From assembly GCF_964340395.1 (NCBI RefSeq), contig NC_135555.1, forward strand, positions 18,604,115 to 18,668,114: 64,000 nt of DNA, in the 5' to 3' direction. The notes under the pieces were generated by a model. That model worked only from the letters and a program-made list of their open reading frames with translations. It was not told the DNA's origin and did no database searches. This DNA comes from Glandiceps talaboti (taxonomy: Eukaryota; Hemichordata; Enteropneusta; Spengelidae). Position numbers and translations under genes: made by a program. How positions within the stretch are numbered: position 1 is the stretch's first letter; every line of letters begins with the position of its first letter. This document shows, piece by piece, positions 10,528 to 23,240 of this stretch.

Positions 10528-10899
10528 TCGGCAGGTGTAATTATATCCTGAGACAAGGCGCTATTATAGATTCATTATGAAACTATTCTTTACATTTCCT
10601 CCTCTCCCCATGCCCCCTCTTTCCACCAGCAAAAAACGTTAAACAATGAATAATTAATAAAGTCATAAACAATCACTCAACTGATGATAATTATTGAGAT
10701 ATATTCATACCCCTGACTCATAATACAGTTTTGTAAGATTTCAAAACACCGATGGTGCGATGGTACACTGTTGTGTCATACAATGGTAAATATTTGTCGG
10801 GCCAGACGATACAATGTTGCAAAGCTAATCAGATTTTGTCGAACAGACGTTCAACTCTGTTCTAACCCTTCTGTGCCGGACTTACTGGCTTCTAATTTA

Positions 10900-11210
10900 A
10901 TATAAAGGGGCACAAGCTGTGTTTGTACGTTTTGGGGATGTATTTTTTTCTGCATAATAAGGTACTTGCAGTATTCTGCTTACTAAAGCACACTTAACCA
11001 TGGGTGACCCTAAAACGAATGACAAACCGAATGACGGAAAAAGAATGACAGCATTTCCTGTATGTAAACAGTGGAATGACACCCTTTTCTACCTTCAGTT
11101 AGTTGAATGACACCCTCTGCACTGTAAAACGAGTGGAATGACAGCCGCCACTCTATAAAATAAATTTTCAGCGAAACGCTTATAAATTCAGTTTGTGCCC
11201 CTTTAAAAAA
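10900..11210. mobile_element. MITE with TAAAGGGGCACAA ends
   Basis: TAAAGGGGCACAAGCTG at the left is mirrored by CAGTTTGTGCCCCTTTA at the right. The interior carries five or more GAATGACA-type motifs, mostly clustered at 11015-11140. It is noncoding. Confidence 0.6.
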
Positions 11211-12050
11211 TCAATTGGTTTATGCAGTGTCAGAACACGTAACACCCTATGTTGAAATATAATTTTCAAGGCTTTCAAGATGAATGAAGCTATAAATATA
11301 GATTTTGTTATCCACACTAGTTATTAGTTGGTACAAATCGCGCCATTGAGCAAGCCTGTAACAATGGGTGTAAGTTTAAAAATAACAGAACGCTTGATTG
11401 GCTGTCATACCAAGCACATTTTACGTCATCGTGTTCGTCATTAATAACTTATAATGATAATTACCAGAAGTGGACAGCTTAAATTGTCAATGAATAACAT
11501 TAATAACTGATTATTGTAACGGTAATTGACTTTTCAGGTCGACGGGGAGAAAAGCCACGTAGCACGTATTAAATTTGATAATTTATGGCGTTTCTACTAT
11601 AAAAAGGGCATTCTCACGAGGTCCATTCTGGCATTTTCTCTTCGTTAGAAGCCACACACAAATGTCCAAATACATTTTACACTTGCTAAGAAACGTTTCG
11701 TCATTATTACTTACTAAATACAGAGTAGCCAAATGTAATTTAAAAGTATAATATATTATTGATGTAAAGATGGAAAATGATAGAGATGTGATAGAATGTG
11801 TTATTTCATTACTCATTGATTCTGCATAAATGGTCCGTAAGTTCTACAATCTGATTGTCTGACGTAACGATTTCCCGTTTGAGAAATACCTATTAATTAT
11901 GCAGTGATATTATATTAACGGAGAAAAAATAACCTCGAGGAAAAAATACTGCTTGAAGTCCTCGATCAACGCACCTGCACCCACGATCTCTCAAATGCAA
12001 TTGCTCACTTTCTATTTTCTACCTCTTATTCTGTGTCTGTCTAACTGTTT
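11211..12050. other. Intergenic stretch, no gene seen
   Basis: AT-rich sequence without splice-flanked coding-like segments or recognisable repeats. Confidence 0.5.
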
Positions 12051-12054
12051 TCGT

Positions 12055-12179
<125 letters not shown>

Positions 12180-12720
12180 TGCAAAATAAATCGATACTTT
12201 ATGACACTGACATTAATGTTCACTTCGCCGTCATAAAAACGTAGGTATCCCATAGCAATATTCTGCTTAGCTGTAACTAAATCAAACATTGCCTTTATTT
12301 AGAATGATGAATTGCATTGTGACCACACAATTCGTGAATATCCATGGTAACGTCGCGCAATTAAGCAGACTAAAAATAGCATTTAATAAGGAGTGAGGTT
12401 AAGGGTGCGCAGAGCAATTGCCAAGATTGTTTTACACGACGTACAGACACCTAAGATACAGCAGTATGTATATCCTACAAACATTAAAAGGTCGACGCTA
12501 TAGCTAAAGAGCTAACGTCGGCTACTAGTAAAACTGCATTAGATTTTATGTATAGGTGTAAAATGAGAAACAAGTGGTTTCCTTGTCATCATATTTTTAC
12601 CTGCTTTGATATAACGGAGCTGATTTATCTATTGAAACATTGACAGTAGTTATCCAAAGGAGCTAGTAATAATCGTTAAGATAAGTAGCGGTCTGATTAT
12701 TAGGTGTTTTTTACAGGGAC

Positions 12721-12980
12721 ATCTACCTAAGGCTGTGGTCAGAATTTACGAGGGGGGGGGGTACATTGGAAGTTGAAAGTGGGGTCATGAAATGTTTTCA
12801 AATTGGTGAATGGAGGGACTGTGATTGTATGTGATGGAAATATTTAGTTTTGTTAAAATAATAAAATATAATAAACTTTTTCTAACATTTTGTGAGGGTG
12901 GAAGGGACATTTACGAAAATTGCGTTCACAATAATTTTGCTTAGAGCCCCTCCCCCTGTAAATTCTGACCACTACCTAAA
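12721..12980. mobile_element. MITE with GTGGTCAGAATTTAC ends and G-run
   Basis: The left end CTAAGGCTGTGGTCAGAATT plus TACGAGGGGGGGG is mirrored by CCCTGTAAATTCTGACCAC at the right. The design (terminus, TCAG-ATTTAC, G-run) parallels the CTTCAGTATTTACAAGGGGG ends at 5729, 42287 and 44155, which suggests related ends. Confidence 0.65.
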
Positions 12981-13056
12981 GAAACAGTGACGATTTAATA
13001 TTCCATCCCAGCTTATTGATCCATTCACCTAATATCAACAAACGTCGTACAATTAT

Positions 13057-13403
13057 TTAAAGTGGCCATATGGATGAGGATTGGGTACTTATTTTGGATT
13101 TTTAATTTATAAAAACGATTTTATAATCATGGCTTCCTACTTGAATAATCAATGTGAAACATGATATGATGTCAAGTCCTTGTTTTCAATTCAATAAATT
13201 GTAACACATTGACAAATGAGTAAAATAAAATATTTGTTATTTGTACAATATTACTTTTATACATTTTTTTTAGCTCTTTGAGTTACAAACACAACCATAT
13301 GGTCAATATGTTGTTTGAAATTGAAGGAAACCATTATAAAATTGTTTTATAAATTAAAAATACTACATAAATCTCTAATCCTCATCTATATGGCCTACTT
13401 TAA
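13057..13403. mobile_element. MITE, AAAGTGGCCATATGG family
   Basis: The ends TTAAAGTGGCCATATGGATG and a complementary right end (CATCTATATGGCC then TACTTTAA) bound a palindrome that also pairs TTTTAATTTATAAAA with its inverse. About 347 bp, noncoding. Confidence 0.85.
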
Positions 13404-13561
13404 AAGCACGTGGACAGGTTGATATGTAACAGTTAACGCCGCAAGGTAGCCTGGTTTTGATCATTACAGAATATTTCATTATCGACTATTGTGAAGTGTG
13501 ACATAAGCATATATTTAATTTGAGGAGATAAAACATTAAGCATATTAAGTAGTCAATGATA

Positions 13562-13898
13562 TTAAAGTGGCCATATGGAGAAAAGATGGTTATTTATTTG
13601 GGATTTTTTATTCATAAAACAAATGTAACTCTACTATGCTTTTCAACTTGAAAAAAAAAAGTGAAACAAGATAAGCTAAATCCTTGTTTGTAACTCAAAA
13701 AATTGCAATTTTGAAATATTTGTAATTGTGCATATAATAACATTTTAAAAATATTTTTATCTTTTTTGTATTTCATTGAGTTACAAACAAGGATTTGGTT
13801 GATGCTGTTTCATATGATTTTTTTTACGTAGGAAAACATAGTTGGTTTAAGAATTAGAAAGCCAAAATACCTATTTGTCATCCATATGGCCACTTTAA
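13562..13898. mobile_element. MITE, AAAGTGGCCATATGG family
   Basis: TTAAAGTGGCCATATGG at the left and CCATATGGCCACTTTAA at the right are perfect inverted ends. The inner arms pair GTGAAACAAGAT with a diverged inverse and AATCCTTGTTTGTAACTC with GAGTTACAAACAAGGATT. Confidence 0.9.
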
Positions 13899-14379
13899 TA
13901 TGTCAAATTATTTATAATTAATTTACATATATTGAAAATTATTCATTTATTGCACTCTTGCAATGTCATTATTCTATTCGATTTAGTATAAATTGATAAC
14001 AACTTGGAAATAAATTGACATTTGAATTAACAAGAATGTTGAATTTATCAGTTTGAAGAATTTATTTTGGTTATTAATAATTATTTAGTTGTGAAGAAAT
14101 AGGTAAAATTAATTTGCGCTTTTTTTCCATTCAACTCTTTGAATACATTTGAATATGCTACTGGTATATGATCATCTTGCTACCTGTGAAAGAATCCTGT
14201 TTCACCGCTACTCCTCTTCCTTTCAATCTCCAATGGTATTGTATATTAATGGGGGAAGTCATCTCTGTACGTCAGTATGTCACTATGCATAAATGGTTTG
14301 ATTATACTTGTGATTACCTGTGTTCACCCAGTTTGTTTACACTTCCTGTACATGCAATAATAAACAATTCATACCATTT

Positions 14380-14523
14380 CTTTTAGTTTTTTTGCAGTTT
14401 ATTGAGTTACAAACACAGTTTCTGGTTATGTTGTTTCACAGTTTTCCTATTAGAAAAAACGTGAAGTTGTTTTAATCAAATATTCTAAGTAAGTGCCATC
14501 TGATCCGTATGACCACACTTAAC
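14380..14523. mobile_element. Half copy of AAAGTGGCCATATGG MITE
   Basis: Only the right half remains: TTGAGTTACAAACACAG, TTGTTTCACAG, then a degenerate end GTATGACCACACTTA. Confidence 0.55.
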
Positions 14524-15039
14524 CTTTCAAATTTTATAATTTGTGTGCAAGTGATGGGTCCTTCATTTTAGGATGCAATGAAGTTATTAATGGTTGTCTT
14601 TCATCGGGCACAATAACTATAGTGTGGTATAATTCACTCAATTATTTGTTGACCATATGTCTGATACTGATGGAAATTTGTATCAGTATGCATGCATTGA
14701 AATGATAAACAAAATGATAGGAATATTGATCATAATAAAATCATATTGATATATAGATATACAAGGTTGCCTTTTATTAATTATTTGCAGACATTATTAA
14801 GTGGACACTGGCATTGATGCAAAACACCTGCTACAATATCAATTTCCATATTGGAACATATCATTTTCCATAGCTATACAGCCTGTTGCCTGTAGATAAC
14901 ATTCAAATAGTTTCATTCACTGTGTAGAATTATCAACTTAATTTCATATATCCACAGTGCAACAGTCATCGAAATATTGGAAGACTTGGATATTTTATTG
15001 CACTGTTGATGAAAAAATTAAATTTTGCCATGCTACACT

Positions 15040-15102
15040 TGTTTTATAAATTTAAAATCAAAAATAAATACTAACTCCACATCCATATGTCCACTTTAAA
15101 GT
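15040..15102. mobile_element. Right end of AAAGTGGCCATATGG MITE
   Basis: TTTATAAATTTAAAATCAAA followed by CCATATGTCCACTTTAAAG matches the family's right terminus. The left half is not obvious. Confidence 0.55.
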
Positions 15103-15466
15103 GATATTTTTTATTGCCTTTATTATGTAACATGGTGATCATGGCACATTGTGCTTAATGCGAAACACAGAGCATTTCATTAAGACAAGCGTATCTGACT
15201 GAATTGAATTTTTCAACAACCTGTTTTTTACCATTTTAGTATCTACGCTTAGTAAATATATATATCTAAGGTAACGAGGATGATTATGACATAGAGACAC
15301 TAATTCTGCTTAGGCATAGAAAAATAATAATGATAATTGTGTGCTTTCAATAACACAGCTTCACAAAACTGAGTAGGTAGATAGGTTGGGATTTTATTCT
15401 ATTTTTAAACTGTTTTTAATTTGGAAAATATATTAAAACCAAACAAAATGTCGTTCAGAATACTCC

Positions 15467-15652
15467 TCAATCTGATTAAAATCCGATGTGGTGAAAGCGG
15501 CTAGATGTCCTTATTTACCTCTATTCATATTGTTGTGACGTTTGTTTTATAGGCGGCGATCACTCCGAACAAAACAAACGTCACAACACGATGAATAGAG
15601 GTAAAAAAGGACTTCTTGCCGCTTTCACCACATCGGATTTTAATCAGATTGG
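15467..15652. mobile_element. Palindromic MITE, CAATCTGATTAAAATC family, short form
   Basis: This is an almost complete hairpin. CAATCTGATTAAAATCCGAT at the left pairs with ATCGGATTTTAATCAGATTG at the right, and the arms continue through GGTGAAAGCGGC, ACCTCTATTCAT and GTGACGTTTGTTTT. The loop near 15552-15570 is about 20 bases. Confidence 0.9.
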
Positions 15653-15890
15653 ACCAAACTCAGCTTAGTTGTCACAGAATATTTCATTATGACCAAACTC
15701 ATAATAGTTGTCACAGAATATTTCATTATGACCAAACTCAGCTTAGTTGTAACAGAATATTTCATCATGACCAAACTCAGCTTAGTTGTCACAGAATATT
15801 TCATCATGACCAAACTCAGCTTCGTCATCACAATATATTTCATTATGGCCAAACTCAGCTTCGTTGTTGCATTTCATCATGACCGAACAG
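15650..15890. repeat. 39-bp tandem array, six units
   Basis: Units of ACCAAACTCAGCTTAGTTGT plus CACAGAATATTTCATTATG repeat about six times. The last unit is shortened and others have small changes. It abuts the right end of the MITE ending at 15652. Because 39 is divisible by three, several frames stay open; these are not genes. Confidence 0.95.
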
Positions 15891-18800
15891 TAGCAAAATT
15901 TGACCTATAGTTTGTCTGAGGAAATCAAAATTGAGCAAATGAAGTTATCGCCACATACAACAAATTCTCCGGGAATTCATGTAAAGAATGTTCCCACCAC
16001 ATTTCAGACCAATATGCCCGGTAGTTTTTGAGTTTAAATTTTTAGACCAAAAATGACAATTTTTGACCCAAATCATATACCAGTGATGTGATCATTTTGC
16101 TTTGAACTATTTCCCAACTAGACACCACAAGTAATGTCCCCACCAAATACCTAGGCAATCGGTCTGGCAGTTTTGAGTTTAAGTTGTCCACACACACATA
16201 GACCGACAGTCTGTCCGCACCATGTCAATAGCACTACTCAACCTTATCAGTTCAGTTGTGCTAAAAATCACTCAAATCATTTGCATACACAACTTCAAGG
16301 AAGTTATTCTTTTCACAAATGTATTGTTCAAATAAACACATCAACATATCAAGATACACTCACATAGACATAAAAAAATTGATAATAATATAATAGCCAG
16401 TACTTCTCCTGTCCAGTACTTTGGTAACAGCGAATAAGTACAGGAAATACAGTATCTCCTACAAATACTACATTCTACCCCTCTTTGTGGTGATAACTTG
16501 ATAATGATCATCATACATGTGCATCCTCATCCCTTATTTTCACAATTACACTTATATTCACATCCAAACCAGCAAAGTATTTATCTACAAAAAACATTTA
16601 TATGTTGCCAAGTAATTATTTATTCATGATCATTCTTCATATTCAATATACCTGAAGGCAAATATTTATTAAAGGTAAATATCTATGGATTTCTAAACAA
16701 TTTATTGGTTACTGCTTAGGGCCGCAGTAGCTATATCAATATGCAGGTTTCTAGTGCCATCATTTCCACACTATAAACTTACAGTCTCCGTTCAAAAGTA
16801 GACATGAAATTATCTGTGTATATGCTCATTAAATTCTAAATTTAGTCATTGTTTTTGATTCAAGATAACTCTCATTTACAAAAACAACACTCATCAGAAA
16901 TAAAACTATTTCACTGCATTTCACTATCCATATTTGGTAATCCATCCTTTTGTTTACTAAGATAGACACAAACTAAATCAATCATTCTTCAGTGTGGTGG
17001 AAGATTACATAAGAGGGTGATAGCAGTTCCTCTGTTGTGTGATTTTAATCACCCTGTGATCAACAATGTGTAAACATTGGAAGTCCCAAAACAACATTGC
17101 GAGTTCATGGAACTCTAAACCAATGTCCATTCTATTAGCTTATCACTGTTGTATCAACATGTTGCAATAATAGTTTTAGTTTGTGTCTGTCTTAGAAAAC
17201 CAAAAACTCAACTACCAGGGTAATAACACTAGGGCATCATTAGCAACTAGATAATAAATTTACTTTATGGAGATATATTTCAATGAAAATTCAGCTACAC
17301 TGGTTTGTCAAGTATCAATTATAAAGAAAATCAATATTCTTCAAGAGATAGCTAATAATTGACATAATAAAAACAAAAGCTCTGGTACTGTTGTATTGAA
17401 ATGAAATTTTAAAAAATACAACTATTCTTATACATTTGAATAGCAAGAGATAAAAAAGTTTTCTTTCGTATGAAATAATGATAAAGTGCAAAAAAAAAAC
17501 AGTCCATTTTAAAAGACATTTTACAATGATAATTGCATTATCTGGATATTATCTGAGAAATACTGATAAAAATTTGGAAGTATATTTGTCATGTGGTCCT
17601 TTACTCTTGAGTCACTGATCTCTCAAATTTTACCACATTGATAAACATCTGAGGATTACAAACTTGACATTTCAGTTCAATGCCGATTGGTGGGAAGCCC
17701 TCAGTATCAACAGTAAAAGCCAATGACAATGACCCCCTCACCAAAGTACAAAAAATTTGGTTGGTTCTTCAAACACTTTCGGACGATTGCACAATGCCAC
17801 ACAAATTCAATAAGCGAAATTCATTCGTTTAGGGGGCAGGGGGTCTGACCAGTGTCAATGCGATTGCTGAACTATATTTTCGTATTTTTAACCAAATTTT
17901 GATGGAAAACTTCCACTCCTACAATGACATCTTTTGTATTTACTACTGAGCTGTTGATATTTCATAAAAATGTACTTCTAATGTGAGATATGGTGCTGGG
18001 GTTGACCTAAATGAACGATGTTCGATTGTTGAGCTTGTGCGACATTGTACGATTGTCCCTTTATAAGATGGAATAGTGTTTATTTTTCAACTACAAAGGG
18101 TTTTAACAGTAAAGAAATACAAACCATATGCTGACCACTTGGCCGCATACATCTTGAATTCAGAATATCTGTATAATGTAAATTGTAAAGAGTTATTCAG
18201 ATAAACACTGAACACTTCTCTGTTTAAAATAATTCTCAAGATATAAATTCCATCTACTGTGGATGCCACCATAACAACAAGATTACAGTGAGTAAAGAGT
18301 GTGTAAGAGTGTTTACAAGAATTCAAAGTGCTGTTGTAAAAAAAATTAACTACTATTGACGAAGACATATTATACACATACTCAAAAATTCTCGCTTAAG
18401 GAGGCTAAGACCCTGAGGATGTACTGTATTTAATAAGTGCAAACTTATAATAAACATGAATGGTTCTCTTACATTTTTTAGATCAAATACATCAGTGTTT
18501 CACACACATTGAATCACATCATACCAATACCATGGATAAAGTATCTGTTTTGATTATGGTTAAAAATATACACTTCTAGTACAAAATGATGACTCGGTCA
18601 CACAAGATGGCCACTCTTTACATCCTTTGTGTTCTTGACTGCAAAACTTTCAAGTGAATCGTAACTAGCTTTCAAATCTTTCCATACAATTTAATATAAC
18701 CATTACCTTAATTTCATGTTCTTTGTATTGATACTGTCTTCTTTAAATATTGTTTCTCTATATCATTGAATTTCTTTCTCTATTTGTGCATAGTCGACCA

Positions 18801-21240
18801 TTTGCCAAAAATTGTTGTACAGTTCTCAGTATATTTACTGCATTTTAACTGTTCATCAGACATAGCCAGCTAAAGATATGTTATACAGAAATGCACATTA
18901 AAGGATTTCCAGTAATAAGTCACATACAAGGTACATAAATTCCCGGAGAAATTGTTGTCTAGAGAAAAAACTAATGGAATGGTTACACGTTAACATTCAC
19001 CTCGAGAACTATTAAGCCCAAGGGTCTAATGGAATGCTGTAATTCCACTAGGTTATGACTGTTAATCTAATCCCAGCAATTTGGAGAGCAAAATTACTAG
19101 TATATTCTTAAAATTAGCATTTAAACAGCTGAAGTATGGCTTTTATATGTGAATAATAAATGACAAAGTGTTAAGAGTATTGTAACTGTACAAAAACAGA
19201 ACTATTGATGACAGGTTTTTGGGTCAATGCTGCACCACAGTACAGAACATCACATTGAAAATGTTTTATAGTTGAACAAGGTTGCTGTTATGAGAAATAG
19301 ATTGTATAGTCTCTGCTCACTGCTCTGCAACTCTTCCTGCTCAGAAGCATCAGTTTATGTAACATTATCAATTACATTTACTGTGCTGTATCTCAATTAG
19401 TTTACTTACATGCTGGCAACATGCTGGTGAAGCACAAAACATTTTACAAACATATATCTTAAAGTATGTCAAACCATTCATAGTGAAGAGGCATGCAAGT
19501 ACAAGATTTTATGAGAACTGGTGAAAGTCCAAAAAACAAGTGAATATGGAACTGCATATGTTTACTTCATGTCCGACAATTGACATGTTTTGAAACATTA
19601 ACAATTCCTTGAATATTTTACACTATAAATATATATATATATATATTAATATGTAGGAAAATACGTATGTTGAAGTAAAAAAGTCGATACAACTACAAAT
19701 GAAATGTACTCAAATGCACTACATTCGGCAAACTTTAGGGTTTCCACTTCAAAGTATTTAATGCCTTAAATACTGAAACTTCACGTTTTTTTGTGTTTTA
19801 ATAATATGCAATATTAATTTTAATTTAAATCGTCTTGGAAACAGCACTGAAAGGTTTGACATGTTATGAACGATGTTAACATAAAATAAACTGCAAAGAT
19901 GAAATAATTTTTCTGTAATTGAGAGAGGAAAGATGAAATAATTTTCCTGTAATTGAGAGAGGAAATGAAAAATGGAAAATAAGTATTATACCATACTCAA
20001 GCCAAGTTATTGTCTTTGAACACAAAATATGGATTACATATCCTGGTTGTTCTATGTCATGACAACATGTATCTACAATGTATGTCACTCTTTTTTACAG
20101 TGCTCAAAATATGAGTCAAAACGTTCCAAATCGCCATTATTTTCCCCAATTTTTCGTTCCAAATCTCCATTATTTCCCCCAATTTTTCATCTATAAATAC
20201 TTGAGGAGGTATAATAATTTATTCCCCAATATTTTAGTTCATTCAGCCAGAAAATATTTGTGACCTCCATCACGCATATATTTGTTGGCTGAACAGGGAA
20301 AAAATCTTGGGAGAATAATACCTAATTGTCAAACATTATCACATTTTTTGCAATTGGTGTATATCAACACTGTTCACTTCAAATCCTTAGTGTTCTATAG
20401 TTGGTATAACTGAGAAAAATGTGAAGTTCTTACAATATGATAAAATTACAAATTTGTAAATGTTTTCTTTTATCCATCTGATGCTGAAAAGAGTCAGTGG
20501 TGTAGACTTTTGTTGCTGACAGAGAGAAATCATCATTTTGTCTATAGAATTCCACTTGGTAACTTTAGATATGAAATTGTTAACAACTGACAGGAACAAG
20601 AAAAATACAAGCTTTCGAGCAAGCAAAATCATTGTTTTTGTGAATAGTGGCAAGTAGGTAAAATCTAAAAGAGTTCCACTGCCCTCAGTTCCTTCAGCCT
20701 TAAAACAGATGTGAAAATGCATGCACGCACATTCCATTATCTTACAAGTTTGTCTTCTGAATGTATAGCTAAAAACAACTCTCCTGGCATCATTACTTGT
20801 CTGCCTACACAAGTACATGCCTGTGGGCATACACATTCTAATGTGCAGCTAAATCTTTCTATTGTTCCCTTAGCCTGATCCTGTCTACGGACACTTTTAT
20901 TGATACTCACCACTGACATCATTGAAACAGTGGGTATATTTATATCCGCGGAAGACATTGCACCTTTCTGACCAACACTTCATAATAGCAATATAATGAC
21001 TCCATTTTGCTAAGTGTGTGTTAAGTAAGAGGACATAATCAAAGAAGACACTGACATAGATGAACACTGACAAATGGCAAAGGCTGAAATGCTTTAATTT
21101 CTTATTCAAACTCACTAGAAAGAGTATATAATACCAAATATTATAGTTTAGGAGGTACACAAACACACAACACATATATAAATTTCATATAGAGTACCAC
21201 ATTAATAGCAGAGAAACTTTTTCTGTTACTTATACACTAG
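15891..21240. other. Long AT-rich intergenic stretch, no gene seen
   Basis: No coding-like exon with splice sites was found in 5.3 kb. Visible items are a (TA)n run at 19629-19646 and a doubled segment at 19900-19965 (GATGAAATAATTTT.CTGTAA). Frames at 18087, 20387 and 20897 have no family resemblance. Part may be 3' flank of the epimerase gene. Confidence 0.5.
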
Positions 21241-21246
21241 TTTATT
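21241..21246 (-). terminator. Polyadenylation signal of the epimerase gene
   Basis: TTTATT on the plus strand gives AATAAA on the coding strand, about 90 bases after the TGA at 21335-21337. It is the first canonical signal downstream. Confidence 0.55.
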
Positions 21247-21334
21247 GGTGCATCTAGCTAGTAAGGGTAAATTTCATCAAATTATCAGAGGAGTACATAA
21301 TTATACTTGGTCATTTCTAATCGCATACCGTGTC

Positions 21335-22384
21335 TCATACATTTTTGGCTTTTTGTACATCGGCTTCCGTCATGTATGGGAGAATTTTCAGAAGTTCATT
21401 TATACCTTCTTCAACACTCAAAGTAGACTTAAAGCCAAACATACGAATTCTCTCATAAGACACTTCATAATCACGCTTGTCTTTGTCTTCACCATCGGTG
21501 GATTCTGTTATTTTACACCCTTTGACGCTTCTCTGGATTTGTTGAGCCACTTCGGCTTTTGTCATGTTCATGCTTTCGTGACCAATGTTGTAAGCCTTGC
21601 CACTCATTTTCTCGTAATTTTGGAGAGCGAGGACAAAGCTACGAGCGGCATCTTTCACATGCAGGAAAGTGCGACGAAAGCTACCCTGGTATACATCGAA
21701 GTGCTTAATATTGAGAGCTTTGTGTGTGAGATCATTCACCAGAAGATCTAGGCGCATTCGTGGTGCAACGCCAAACACAGTCGCTAGACGAAGACCAACA
21801 CCACCGACACCAAGAACAGCCTCTTCTCCCTCGGCTTTAGTTTTGCCATACAATGTGAGCGGACAAATTGGGGTGTCTTCTGTACATACACCTTCTACTG
21901 CACCATAACATGAGCCTGTTGATGCATAAACCAGCTTCTGGTGTGGCTGTAGATTCTTGACAACATTCTTTGTACCTTCGACATTGATCTCTTGTGCGAG
22001 TTCTGGTTCTTTAGAACATGCAGGATAACCGACGATGGCAGCCAAATGAACGACAGCGTCAACGCCCTGCATTACCCGTGCCAGGTGCTCCTCATCTAAG
22101 ACATTCCCCTTGATGATGTGAAGATTTGGATTACCGGCCAATGGTAGCAAAGGCCCAATTCCCCACCTAAAGATATCATAAATAGTCACCTCACAGTTCT
22201 CCTGCAGCAACATTGGTACCAGCATTGATCCTAAATATCCAGCTCCGCCAGTCACCAGGACATGGACATTATTGAGGTAACCATTACGATGTATACCATT
22301 TGTCTCACCATGGAAACCATTCTCTTCTCTATGGTAGCCATTGGTGGTGCCATTAATCGTGCCGTTGGTCCCATTCTGTGCCAT
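21335..22384 (-). CDS. NAD-dependent sugar-nucleotide epimerase/dehydratase (extended SDR)
   Basis: A complete 349-residue protein in one coding exon. The Met chosen at 22384 (AAAAATGG) lies 18 bases inside an exon whose acceptor, a T-rich tract ending TCTCAG, is at 22403; the 33-codon upstream extension would read through that intron. Residues 1-40 are an Asn-Gly-rich low-complexity leader ([13 protein letters not shown]). The nucleotide-binding motif TGGAGYLG is at 45-52, HLAA at 113-116, the catalytic Thr in YASTGSCYG at 156, and YxxxK at Tyr179/Lys183. Length and motif order match UDP-glucose 4-epimerase-type extended SDRs, usually soluble and NAD-bound. Exact substrate cannot be read. 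No signal peptide or membrane segment is visible. The single coding exon suggests a retrogene, an intron-poor family or an old transfer. Confidence 0.93.
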   Translation of the reverse strand: MAQNGTNGTINGTTNGYHREENGFHGETNGIHRNGYLNNVHVLVTGGAGYLGSMLVPMLLQENCEVTIYDIFRWGIGPLLPLAGNPNLHIIKGNVLDEEHLARVMQGVDAVVHLAAIVGYPACSKEPELAQEINVEGTKNVVKNLQPHQKLVYASTGSCYGAVEGVCTEDTPICPLTLYGKTKAEGEEAVLGVGGVGLRLATVFGVAPRMRLDLLVNDLTHKALNIKHFDVYQGSFRRTFLHVKDAARSFVLALQNYEKMSGKAYNIGHESMNMTKAEVAQQIQRSVKGCKITESTDGEDKDKRDYEVSYERIRMFGFKSTLSVEEGINELLKILPYMTEADVQKAKNV

Positions 22385-23097
22385 TTTTGTATGATATGTG
22401 ATCTGAGAATCAAGAAAAAGAAATGGCATATAAGTTATATGTCTCAAACTGTGGCAGTATACAAGAAGTGAGAATTTGTTCATAACACATACATGTAGTT
22501 TCTGTAGGTTCTATTTTATAAAAAAAAGTAAATTTTATAAGTATTCATTATGTGACTAAAGTGACCATATGCACAAACTAAGTGCAATTTTGTCACTATA
22601 CAATGTAAAGTCAGTCACACGATATAAAAGCTGTAACCTGCAAGGAAGCATGATCATTGGTTGTGATAACTGATGGTCACTGTTGCTATAGATGCATTAA
22701 TGGTTACTATGCATATTTTTTTTTTGAATGCTCAATCACTTGACTACCAATTACTGATGCATTTTTGTCCAATAACAATGTACACATACACTTGGAGTTA
22801 AGCTGGGGCAAGGCCATGGCTATTAGTCATAAAAAATATATGTATGTGTATGTCATGTATTTATGTGTTTGTGACACATGGTTTGAGTTATTTGTTCTTT
22901 GTGCCAACATGTCAATCTCCCCATGGTGATTAATACATTATTATCTTTGATTCTTTTCAGATGTCCACATAGTTGACTGACCTTTCCTAACTGTTGTCTT
23001 TGCAATAAACTGTTGTCTATCTTTTGCTATGGGTATAAGATTGCCAGATATGCTTATGTTCATGTTATGAATACATGTAACTCAGTGTTTTATTTAA

Positions 23098-23240
23098 GGG
23101 CGGTAAGTAGGTAAAATCTACCGGGGTTCCCACATCATTTTACCGGGGTTCCCACCTAAACTATGATACATTGCATGGGAAGCACTACCAGTTTTACCTC
23201 TTTCCCCCTTTCTGTTACCGGGGTTCCCAAACCTTAGCAA
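23098..23240. repeat. Dispersed repeat with TACCGGGGTTCCCA motifs
   Basis: TAAGGGCGGTAAGTAGGTAA followed by three TACCGGGGTTCCCA-type motifs. A related copy in opposite orientation is at 36555-36790, with CCGGGATCCCAGG and ACCGCCCTTAG. Confidence 0.65.

Noticed and set aside
15616-15910. CRISPR-like regular repeat
   Set aside because: The 39-bp units are head-to-tail with no unique spacers.
20387-20836. 149-codon minus frame
   Set aside because: It is AT-rich, lacks any domain pattern and overlaps other open frames without preference.
21245-21908. Plus-strand frames under the epimerase
   Set aside because: They are antisense shadows of the epimerase coding exon.
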